The notes under the pieces: model-generated | What the model was told of the DNA's origin: nothing | What the model saw: only the letters and a program-made list of their open reading frames with translations | Databases searched by the model: none | Translations under genes and position numbers: made by a program | Part shown: piece after piece, positions 1 to 7,500 of the stretch | Layout of the letters: the number at the start of each line of letters is the position of its first letter | Numbering within the stretch: position 1 is the stretch's first letter | Assembly (NCBI GenBank): GCA_028684915.1 | Contig: JAQUEZ010000236.1 | Location: 1-9,308, forward strand | Source: Desulfobulbus sp. | Lineage (GTDB): Bacteria; Desulfobacterota; Desulfobulbia; Desulfobulbales; Desulfobulbaceae | Length of the DNA: 9,308 bases | Direction of reading: 5' to 3'

Positions 1-698
1 GCAAACAGGGGGCGCAACTCCTCATCTTGGGGAGCCAGGCAGATCCCGGCGGGGAAAGTATCCTTCTCGCCGGCTATCTGGGCAAGCCTGTCTGCAATTT
101 CGGCCGCGGAAAGGATGGAATCCGCCGCGCCCGTGGCGATGGCGTTTTGCGGCATGAAGGGGTTGATGGCCGTTTCCGGATCCTGGACGAGGACGATTCC
201 GCCCTCTTCCTTGACCCGCTTCACTCCCTCGGCGCCATCAGACCCGAAGCCGGAGAGGACAACGGCAATGGCGCACTGCCCTAAATCAGCGGCAAGCGAG
301 GTGAAAAAGCGGTCAATGGGGTGAGGTGGTCGTCCCGACTCAGGAGTGACCAATCGTAACCGACCGCCGTCCACGGTCAGATCTTTGCCGGGAGGAGCCA
401 CATGAACGGTGTTCAGGCACAGCGGCATGCCGTCTTCGGCGGTCAGCACCTGCAGGGAGGTGTGATGCCTGATGATGTCGGCGAGCAGTGAAGGGCCTTC
501 CGCAGAGAGATGCATGATCACCACAAAGGAGAGGTCGCAATCGGCGGGGAGGGCTGTGAAAATCTGCTCCAGAGCCTCATGGCCGCCGGCGGACGCCCCG
601 ATGCCAACCGTAATGGGAATGGGGGGAGCTGCACCCCTTCCTTCGATGGCGGATTCAGCCTTTGGGTCGTGGCTTGCTGACTGCTTCTTAAGGGCCAT
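1..698 (-). CDS. CheB-type protein-glutamate methylesterase domain, 5' part (probable CheB-CheR fusion)
   Basis: The gene starts on the minus strand at 698 and leaves the window at its left edge, so only 232 codons are seen. The ATG at 698 is chosen over an in-frame ATG at 704 because a GGAGGT sits 8 nt before it but only 2 nt before the other. After a short polar leader, residues 30 to 205 form a CheB methylesterase fold. The nucleophile Ser36 lies in GIGASAGG, His63 in VVIMHL and Asp154 in LSGFGSDGA. The 27 and 91 residue gaps match the Ser-His-Asp triad spacing of CheB. CheB removes methyl esters from chemoreceptor glutamates. There is no N-terminal receiver domain. The style (GIGASAGG start, DPETA...MPQNAIATGAAD) and the continuing DEELRPLF segment, where fusions go on into the CheR N-domain, suggest a CheB-CheR-PAS fusion; that extension is inferred. 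The chemoreceptor at 1803-3809 is a possible substrate. Confidence 0.9.
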   Translation of the reverse strand, partial: MALKKQSASHDPKAESAIEGRGAAPPIPITVGIGASAGGHEALEQIFTALPADCDLSFVVIMHLSAEGPSLLADIIRHHTSLQVLTAEDGMPLCLNTVHVAPPGKDLTVDGGRLRLVTPESGRPPHPIDRFFTSLAADLGQCAIAVVLSGFGSDGAEGVKRVKEEGGIVLVQDPETAINPFMPQNAIATGAADSILSAAEIADRLAQIAGEKDTFPAGICLAPQDEELRPLF

Positions 699-1092
699 GG
701 GCATTTACCTCCACCGGCTCAGGCTTAAACGAACCGCGGATTCAAGTGGGGACAACAGTATGAGACCGGTTGATGAGCAAGGGGATGGAAAACGACTCAA
801 GCCATCGCAAACCAGGCGTTTGCGTATAGGCCTCTTCCGAACCGGCAGTTTGCGCCACTGTCTATGAACATACTCAGAAACGTGAGGCTCTTACGATTTT
901 TCCCTTGGTTAAAATGCTATCCGAGGAGAGCATCAATTCAGGATTCGGCTAAACCGGGCTGGCAGTCGAAACGAGGCGACGCCGTCCGCTGTTCGTTACC
1001 TTATTTTCCGCTGACAAGTCAAGCTGGGTTTCCTTTTTCATCGATTATCTCCTCAGTTAGGCCGCACCCGGATGAGGCGTCGGCTGGCCCGT

Positions 1093-1120
1093 GAAAAACA
1101 TGGCGAAGCAACGCTTCGCC
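1093..1120 (-). terminator. Possible Rho-independent terminator, minus strand
   Basis: A perfect 8-bp stem (1102-1109 with 1113-1120, GGCGAAGC and its complement) closes a 3-nt loop. Read on the minus strand it is followed after three bases (ATG) by five T residues and then CAC. It would end a transcript arriving from higher coordinates, yet no intact minus-strand gene ends here. It may belong to a lost gene or shield the CheB-type gene from read-through. The offset and short T run make it a moderate candidate. Confidence 0.4.
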
Positions 1121-1141
1121 CCTTCCTAACCCTCCTGTGAC

Positions 1142-1198
1142 TGTATCATGAAACAACCGCACTGTACCATGTTACACTCCCTACTGTAACATGGTACA
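1142..1198. promoter_or_regulatory. Array of three 14-bp palindromic operator-like boxes
   Basis: Boxes lie at 1142-1155 (TGTATCATGAAACA), 1163-1176 (TGTACCATGTTACA) and 1185-1198 (TGTAACATGGTACA). All fit the dyad TGTA-N-CATG-N-TACA; the last two match the fixed bases fully and the first has one change in its right arm. Start-to-start spacing is 21 and 22 bp, two helical turns, so dimers would sit on one face of the DNA. Such dyads are typical of TetR-, MarR- or LuxR-type dimer sites. No cognate regulator gene and no clear promoter is visible, so the controlled gene is unknown. The CheB-type gene (start 698) is the nearest intact gene and reads away from the array. Confidence 0.55.
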
Positions 1199-1202
1199 GT
1201 GC
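1159..1202. repeat. Perfect 18-bp inverted repeat
   Basis: Arms 1159-1176 and 1186-1202 pair without mismatch when extended by the A1176-T1185 pair, leaving an 8-base spacer at 1177-1184. It arises because boxes two and three of the operator-like array are reverse complements of each other and their flanks match as well. It could form a hairpin in RNA but has no T-run on either side, so a DNA-binding role seems likelier than termination. Confidence 0.8.
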
Positions 1203-1462
1203 ACAGCCTCCCGAATATCCGCCTGATATATCCCCAAAGCCCCAGCCCGCAAGGCTTCGCGTTTTTTCTCAGCTCTCCAGCCAGCCACGGCACGGTTGTT
1301 GTAATCTTGTTGTTCAGTTCTTCACTATACGCAAAGGATAGGGTGCAAACTGTGACTGACGAGTTGGAAACGATCCAATATCTAACCTTTACAATGGCGG
1401 ATGAGCTGGTCGTCGTCGACGGGGCCAGGGTGCTGAGAAGTGGCGCCGGGAATTAGGACAAG

Positions 1463-1500
1463 AGAAGTGGCTCAGTTCGTTCGGGCAGTTTTCTTTTTTT
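1463..1500 (-). mobile_element. Solo IS3-family right end (remnant)
   Basis: Together with three bases outside it, this segment matches the reverse complement of the right end of the IS3-family remnant at 3947-4433: 33 aligned bases from 1460 differ at three positions, all A/G transitions, and the T-rich tract inside the end is shared. It lies in inverted orientation to that copy. No transposase reading frame is attached. It is probably all that remains of a second copy of the same or a sister element. Confidence 0.7.
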
Positions 1501-1802
1501 AATTGGCTATGCATGAAACTCAGCAACCTTGACGGGCACATGAGCAAGGCATGCATTGAGTAAACGGAGTCTCTGCTGGGTTGGATTGAGACCGAGGCAG
1601 CTGCGCGGCTCGCGGATCAGGATGGAACCAATTACGAGGGCGGGACCGTGCCGACGGTGTGAGCCGGATGGGCAGTGTTATCAGGTTCGAGGAGAGGAAT
1701 GTGGAAACGAGGTCAACGACCATCGCGCCCACATTCCGACTCATTTCTTTAGCTGAATGAATATTTCATTTCAAATGCAGTGGGTTCCTTGCGAGGGGCA
1801 AA
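1501..1802. other. Intergenic stretch, probable decayed IS DNA
   Basis: No gene recognised. Short open frames on both strands (1520-1744 minus, 1556-1756 plus) lack family resemblance and good start signals. A 12-base string at 1566-1577 (GGAGTCTCTGCT) also occurs in the IS remnant at 4382-4393, directly beside that copy's T-rich tract, so part of this stretch is probably the inner side of the solo IS end. No terminator for the chemoreceptor gene ending at 1803 is obvious. Confidence 0.45.
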
Positions 1803-3809
1803 CTACTCCGTCTTAAATTGGCCAACCATCTGGTTGAGTTGTTCTGCCAAGGCGGATAGTTCATGGGCGCTTGTGCTCACCTGCGAACTACTGGTAAACA
1901 TTTCCCCGGCAATACTGCTGACGCTGGTGATATCGTGAGCAATCTCAGTTGCCACAACTGAACTCTGATTAACGTTTTCATTGACCTCGCTGATCCCTTG
2001 AGCCATTTGGTTCACGTTGCTGGCTATCTCCGCCGTTGCCGCGCTCTGCTCCTCCACCGCTGTGGCAATGCTGCCCACAACTTCGTTGACGTCAATAATG
2101 ACCGCATTGATCTCGGAGATTTGTTGTACAGTTTTGGTGGTGGTGCTTTGAATAGCGCCGACGTTGTCTTTTATATCGTACGTCGCGGCGGCTGTTTGCT
2201 TGGCAAGCTCCTTGATTTCGTTGGCCACCACGGCAAAACCTTTGCCTGCCTCACCGGCTCGAGCTGCCTCAATGGTGGCATTGAGTGCGAGCAAATTGAC
2301 CTGTTCTGATATTTCAGTAATGGTTTCAATTACATTCCCGATAGATTTTGCCGACGTCCCCAATTCGTTAATATTGCCTGTCGCTTCACTGGCCTTTTTT
2401 GCCGCACTTTCCGAGATAACGCGCGCTTTCTCGGCATGCTGGGCAATTTCTCCGATTGTCGAGGACATCTCTTCAGCTGCGGTCGCCACAATATTTGTGT
2501 TGGTTGTTGATTGTTCCATGGCTGCAGCGACATTATTCATGTTGGCACTCATTTCTTCGGCTGCGGTCGCAACGGTGTTGGATTTTGTCGATGCCTGTTG
2601 TGCGCCCTGGTTCATCTGTTCAGAAATCTGTGACAGTTCGGTTGACGCCGAGGAAAGGGTGTGCACTCCGGCGGTAACATCCCGGATGATATGCTGTAAT
2701 TTGTCGATGAAGACATTGAACCAGATCGCTAGTTCGCCGACCTCATCCTTTGTGGTGACCGGAAGCCTCATGGTCAAGTCACCTTCGCCCTGTGCGATGT
2801 CTTTAAGTCCAGCGGCGGCCGAGTTGATCGGCCGGACAATTTTGCGAATTGCCAATACAAGTATCAACGTAACGCTGCTCAGCGCGATGGCGATGACCGT
2901 CAAAATTATATTGCGAATCTGGTTCGAAGCCAGAATAAATTCTTCGACATCTTGTGTCACCGCGACTGACCAACCATTGACGCCCACCGGAGCGCCGGCG
3001 GCAATTTTTTTAATTCCGGTGAATGTATATGCCGACACGCCAGTTTTTCCCGAAAGCATGATTTCGTTGATGCCAGCCATTTCCTTGATGGATGTGACAT
3101 TCAGTTTAAGAATGTGCTCCGTTTTGGGATGAGCGATAACCATGCCGTCCTTGTTGATCATATAGACATAGCCGGTTTTCCCAACTTTGCGATCCTCTAT
3201 GAGGTTGGTGAGATATTCAGCCTTGAGCACAACGCCGACTGTACCTAAGAACTGATTGTTGGAACTCAAAACAGGTGCGGCAATTGGGATAATCACTTTC
3301 GATGTGGCCTGTGAATGGGTCATCTCGCCAATAGCCCCTTCCCCGCTCTGCTTTGCTCGTTTGAATTCAACATTGTTGGCCACTGAGACTTTGCCATACT
3401 CATCGCCACCAGCGAGAACGCCGGTAAGGATCTGACCCGAGGCGTCGGACACAAAAATACCTTGATACTGCATCCCATCATTCATCACTTTGAACCGTCG
3501 TTTAAGAGCGGCAAACAGATTGCTGTTGATTTCTTTCGCCACTTGATCAGTTGCCCCAGCCAATTTTTCAAGATCATCGCGAATGAGTTGAGAGTCGGCG
3601 AGTGTTTCTGCGGTTTCTTTCTCAGCACGCACCAAGTTACCGATCATTCGAGCCAGGTCGCTAGCTATAGACTGCGCCTTGTCCTCGGAGAGGGAGGTGA
3701 GGGCGTGAGAAGATTTACTCACTGAGAAGTAGCCAACTATAAGTAATGGCAGTAAAACAGACAGTAGCCCGATGGTGAGCAGTTTGGTTTGGATCGAGTG
3801 AATTTTCAT
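1803..3809 (-). CDS. Methyl-accepting chemotaxis protein with dCache sensor domain
   Basis: Complete 668-residue chemoreceptor on the minus strand. It senses a ligand outside the inner membrane and controls CheA through CheW. Transmembrane helix 1 is at about 9-30 and helix 2 at about 299-324. The periplasmic part between them is a dCache-type domain; [16 protein letters not shown] (213-228) is a typical Cache strand-turn motif. A HAMP domain follows at about 321-375, then the cytoplasmic signalling coiled coil (about 380-668). The hairpin tip [20 protein letters not shown] and the following [14 protein letters not shown] (499 to about 532) are near consensus. Glutamate pairs in ATAAEEMS (414-421 and 442-449) and [10 protein letters not shown] (583-592) are likely methylation sites. 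There is no C-terminal CheR-docking pentapeptide. The ATG at 3809 has AGAGG 6 nt upstream; a TTG two codons earlier overlaps the leader and is less likely. Ligand unknown. Confidence 0.96.
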   Translation of the reverse strand: MKIHSIQTKLLTIGLLSVLLPLLIVGYFSVSKSSHALTSLSEDKAQSIASDLARMIGNLVRAEKETAETLADSQLIRDDLEKLAGATDQVAKEINSNLFAALKRRFKVMNDGMQYQGIFVSDASGQILTGVLAGGDEYGKVSVANNVEFKRAKQSGEGAIGEMTHSQATSKVIIPIAAPVLSSNNQFLGTVGVVLKAEYLTNLIEDRKVGKTGYVYMINKDGMVIAHPKTEHILKLNVTSIKEMAGINEIMLSGKTGVSAYTFTGIKKIAAGAPVGVNGWSVAVTQDVEEFILASNQIRNIILTVIAIALSSVTLILVLAIRKIVRPINSAAAGLKDIAQGEGDLTMRLPVTTKDEVGELAIWFNVFIDKLQHIIRDVTAGVHTLSSASTELSQISEQMNQGAQQASTKSNTVATAAEEMSANMNNVAAAMEQSTTNTNIVATAAEEMSSTIGEIAQHAEKARVISESAAKKASEATGNINELGTSAKSIGNVIETITEISEQVNLLALNATIEAARAGEAGKGFAVVANEIKELAKQTAAATYDIKDNVGAIQSTTTKTVQQISEINAVIIDVNEVVGSIATAVEEQSAATAEIASNVNQMAQGISEVNENVNQSSVVATEIAHDITSVSSIAGEMFTSSSQVSTSAHELSALAEQLNQMVGQFKTE

Positions 3810-3861
3810 TAACAACCTCTTAAGATTTAGTGGGGGATACGAGAATCTAAACTAAAAGATA

Positions 3862-3891
3862 TTGATAACTATTTACATCAAACGATCTCAA
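3862..3891 (-). promoter_or_regulatory. Candidate sigma-70 promoter of the chemoreceptor gene
   Basis: On the minus strand a -35 TTGAGA (3886-3891) and a -10 TATCAA (3862-3867) are separated by 18 bp. The -10 lies about 53 bp before the ATG at 3809. The DNA just upstream (about 3893-3933) is very AT-rich and could act as an UP element. No flagellar sigma-28 motif was seen. Assigned by eye only. Confidence 0.3.
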
Positions 3892-3946
3892 AGAACCAAG
3901 AATTATTTTTGAAAAAATGGTATTTTGAAAAAACGAGTATTCACTT

Positions 3947-3972
3947 TGAAGTGGAGCCGGAAAATCGGACAC
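3947..3972 (+). repeat. Left terminal inverted repeat of the IS3-family remnant
   Basis: Starts TGAAGTGGAGCC and ends TCGGACAC, the usual layout of IS3-family left ends. It pairs imperfectly with the right end at 4408-4433. The transposase remnant starts only 26 bp further in, where orfA would be expected, which marks the deletion. Confidence 0.65.
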
Positions 3973-3998
3973 GCCCTTAATTCTAATTCGCTTTCAAG

Positions 3999-4376
3999 TT
4001 GAGACTAACGATCACCCTGGAGGCCTGCCATGCGGTTGATGTGCTGCAGGACGCGTTCACTCGCCATGGCTCGCCTGTAATCGTCAACACCGATCAAGGT
4101 AGCCAATTTACCGCCGCCGAATTCGTCAAAGCAGTTGAAGACAGAGGCTGCCGGATCAGCATGGACGATCACGGAGCCTGGCGGGACAATGTTTTTGTTG
4201 AACGGTTATGGAAATCCGTGAAATATGAATGGGTGCATTTGCATGCCTATGACTCGGTCACTGATGTTAGAGTCTCGATCATGCAGTATCTGGACTGGTA
4301 CAACAGATCCCGACCCCATTAAAAATTAGAGAAAAGAACCCCGGACGAAGCATATGCCGTGATGTTGGCAGACTAA
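3999..4376 (+). pseudogene. IS3-family transposase orfB, C-terminal fragment with nonsense codon
   Basis: The reading frame matches the C-terminal half of the rve/DDE integrase domain of IS3 OrfB proteins. NTDQGSQF carries the second catalytic Asp (residue 32 counted from 3999) and DNVFVERLWKSVKYE the catalytic Glu (residue 68), giving the 35-residue gap of DD(35)E enzymes. The first Asp and everything before it is missing; an in-frame stop lies just upstream at 3984-3986. A second lesion is a TAA at 4320-4322, where relatives have Ser after RPH. The frame then continues KLEKRTPDEAYAVMLAD to a natural stop at 4374-4376. A single C-to-A change from TCA would explain the internal stop. The product cannot be an active transposase. 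Confidence 0.9.
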
Positions 4377-4407
4377 CAACAAGCAGAGACTCCAAAAAAA
4401 GAAAAAA

Positions 4408-4433
4408 CTGTCCGAACGAACCGAGCCACCTCT
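4408..4433 (-). repeat. Right terminal inverted repeat of the IS3-family remnant
   Basis: Read inward on the minus strand it begins AGAGGTGGCTCGG and ends TTCGGACAG, followed by a T-rich tract. A near-identical copy in inverted orientation lies at 1463-1500. The transposase frame ends 31 bp inside it, the normal arrangement for an IS3-family right end. Confidence 0.75.
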
Positions 4434-4535
4434 CTTTAGTGGAACGTACCTCTGCTTCCGGTAGAGTTATGGAACGTCTCCATCAGGGCGCAGCCAAAGG
4501 CAAAAGAAAAGGAAAACTTGATGGCCGATATCAAT

Positions 4536-7500
4536 TTATTTGGCGGTCCCTTTTCCCAGAACATCGTGAACAGTTTTAGCCAGATCATGAACATTGACCG
4601 GTTTCATAAGGAAGCTAGTGATGCCATAATAATTGGCAGACTGCTCGGTGACGGTCTCGCTATAGCCCGTGCAGAGAATAATCGGGATAGAAGGATTCAT
4701 TCTGCGAACTTCCTGAGAGAGTTGCGCGCCGGTCATTTCTGGCATTGATTGGTCCGTGATCAGAAGATCATATGAAGAGGGGGCAGCCTTAAAGATCTCA
4801 AGCGTCTTCAAACTGCTTTGGCTGGCGGTCACCTTATACCCGAGCAAGTTGAGGCTTTCCTTCACCACCTCAAGAAAAAACGCCTCGTCATCGACAATTA
4901 GTACCCGCTCACCTTGGCCAAGCGGTAGATTTATTTCCTCATTAATCCGTTTTCCAGTGTCAATTTGCGTGAGTGGCAGAAAAATATCGAAACTAGTTCC
5001 TTGTCCGCTGGCGGTCTCAATCTCTATCATTCCTTTGTGGCCTTTAATAATCCCCAAAGTGACTGCCATTCCTAATCCTGTCCCCTCGTTAACCTTTTTC
5101 GTGGTGAAATAGGGCTCAAAAATTCGCTGAAGGACGGAGGGAGGCATTCCTGAGCCAGTATCTTTAACCTGTAACTTCAGATATTCACCAGGAGGTATTT
5201 TCATACTCATGGTTTCTTTTGGCTCCACCAAGGTCACTTTTCTCAAGGAAACAGATAAAATACCTCCTGTTTCTCGCATGGCGTGATAAGCGTTCGTTCC
5301 TAAATTGGTGACTACCTGATGGATTTGTGTTGAATCACCGATGATGCGGTCATCTTCAACGTCCAGTTGCTGTCTGATTTCAATGGACTTTGGTAAGGTT
5401 GAACGCAACAGATGTATTGCTTCCTCTATGACAGGGATGAGATTGATGGAATGCATTTCGATACTGCTGTGTCTGCTGAACCGAAGAATTTGCTGAACAA
5501 GGGCTTTAGCTCGTTCACTGGCTTCCAGGACCCGGTTGATATATTGACGTTCTTTATTGCCCATAGTTGAAGGATCGCTATATAACGCCAGCTGTGCAAA
5601 CCCAACAATCCCACCGAGAATATTGTTGAAATCATGGGCGATGCCTCCAGCAAGCGTCCCTATCGCTTCATTTTTTTGAGCCTGCATCACCTGTTTTTCC
5701 AGTGAAATTTTTTCAACGGTTAGTTCTTTTTCTTTCGTCAGGTCGCGAATGAATATTCCCAGATAGAGTGAAGTGTTTTTCTCATCCTGCACCACCCAGC
5801 CTTTAACTGCAACTGGCTTTTCCTGGCCATTTTTAGTCAGATATGAGATTTCTAATGGGTCGTTTTGGGATATTCCTGATTTGAGGGCTAAAAGAGCTTG
5901 TTGCGAGGCAGAATGATGAGCATGTGGAACGAATTCTGTGAAGTGACGGTGTGTGACTTCGGAGAACGAAAACCCGCTTCCCTGCAAAAAAGCCTTGTTG
6001 GCGTCAAGGATAAACCCTTGAAAATCTAAAAGAATGATTCCTTCCGGATTGGTGTTGAAAAAAGAACGAAAGCGGAATTCGCTCTCGCGAAGGGATTTCT
6101 CCCATGTTTTCCTTAGAGTAATGTCACGAATAATAACCTGGGAATATTTTTCGCCTACAAGATCAACCTCGCTAACGTTCACTTCGGCGTGAAAATTTGT
6201 TCCGTCAAGCCGGCATTGAAGCCATTCATATTGGAAAGGAATTTCCTGAATAATTTCTGGTGGATTGTTTCTTATCGCATCTGATTTTCCATCTGTTTGT
6301 TGGCAAACGAATAATCTTGACGATGATTTCCCTATGATTTTTTCACGTGAACAACGGAGCATGTCCAATGTTTGTTGGTTGCAGTCGACTACGATATCAT
6401 TTTTAACAATGAGAATTGCATTGCTAGAAGTCTCAAACAGAGTTCTGTACCGCTCCTCACTCACCTTAAGCGCTTCTTCAGCGAGTTTTCGTTTCGTGAT
6501 ATTGGTATTCGTCCCTGCAAGCAGCACTGGGGTCCCCATTGCGTCACGTTTAACAACCTTGCCACGACTCAGTACCCAGATCCATCTTCCGTCACGGTGG
6601 CGCAGCCGAAACTCGGACGTGTATCCTGGGTCAGATGGAGATGCTAATACATGTTCCATCAATCTTTGCGTGCTTTGACAATCAGCTGGATGGCACATGC
6701 TCTTCCATTTCTCGAGCGTCACTGGGAACGCTTGATCAGGATACCCAAGCATTTCGTACCATCGAGGACTATAATAAACAGTTTGGGACTTAGGTTTCAT
6801 TTCCCAAATAGCGTCAGAAGATGCGCTGATTGCAAAGGAAAGGCGTTCCTCGCTGATGCGAAGCGCCTTTTCAGCTCTTTTCTGTTCTGTAATATCTTGG
6901 ATAGCGACGGCCGCGCCTTCTGCAGGATTGCTTGGGTCAAGAGGTGCTGCAAACAGGGAAACTTCACGTATCGAACCATCTCGCCTGCAGAAACGCGTTT
7001 CTACATAGCCTGTTTGTTCATCCGAAAGCTGTTGATAGAGAGCCGCGCCAACTTTGATGTACTCCTCCTCGCTCTCGTACAACTGGAGAGAAGTCCGAAA
7101 GAGTAGATCTGAATCGTCGTACCCTACAATCTTGCAGAGTCCTTCGTTGACTGAATGAAGTGTACGATCTTTGAGAATAGTCAACCCCACAGGAACAGCT
7201 CGGAAAAGGCTCTGCAGCTTGGCTTCATTGCGCCGCAAATTCTCTTCTGTTTTCTTCTGCTCTGTAATATCGACAATAATACCGCCAACTCCTTGTAACT
7301 CTCCTTTTGAGAACACTGGGCTAGAAAAAACAAGAGCTATAAACCTGTCTCCATTCTTACGCCTAAAATAATATTCTTTTGGAGGTAATTTTTCCCCTGA
7401 CAATATCCCTTCTAAACGTTTCCTAGCGCTGTATAGATCATTCTTATTTTCAGTTATTAATGATAAGAAATCACCGCTTTTGATCAGTTCTTCAGATGTG

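Larger units (their letters stand above)
699..1459. other. Intergenic region without convincing gene
   Basis: About 760 bp. Open frames here are short, lack ribosome binding sites and resemble no family I know. Apart from the hairpin at 1093-1120 and the palindromic boxes at 1142-1202, I see no clear feature. The part next to 700 must hold the leader and probably the promoter of the CheB-type gene, but no good -35/-10 pair, sigma-54 or sigma-28 site stands out. The stretch 1203-1459 may be decayed coding DNA. Confidence 0.5.
3947..4433 (+). mobile_element. Internally deleted IS3-family insertion sequence
   Basis: A 487-bp element with both ends still present. The left end at 3947-3972 begins TGAAGTGG and runs to GGACAC; the right end at 4408-4433, read inward, begins AGAGGTGG and runs to GGACAG. 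The two match at 15 of 26 positions, with the outer GTGG and inner TCGGACA conserved, as is usual for IS3 family ends. CTT flanks both sides (3944-3946 and 4434-4436), a possible 3-bp target duplication, although the same bases also adjoin the solo end at 1463. A full IS3-family element is about 1.2-1.5 kb, so orfA and the N-terminal half of orfB have been lost, leaving only the transposase C-terminus. Confidence 0.8.

Noticed and set aside
1142..1198. Calling the boxes true lux boxes bound by a quorum-sensing LuxR protein
   Set aside because: The CTGTA...TACAG dyad has some likeness, but no luxR or luxI homologue is in the window and TetR- or MarR-type sites look similar.
1159..1202. Reading the 18-bp inverted repeat as a Rho-independent terminator
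   Set aside because: There is no T-run after it on either strand, and its arms repeat a third upstream box, which fits operator sites better.
1199..1456. An 85-codon plus-strand frame starting at GTG inside the palindrome array
   Set aside because: The start codon lies in the inverted repeat, there is no ribosome binding site, and the translation has no family resemblance; a signal-peptide-like stretch alone is not enough.
2164..3132. A 322-codon plus-strand open frame antisense to the chemoreceptor gene
   Set aside because: It lies wholly inside the chemoreceptor coding region, which has strong family motifs on the minus strand; the antisense frame is a by-product of its codon use.
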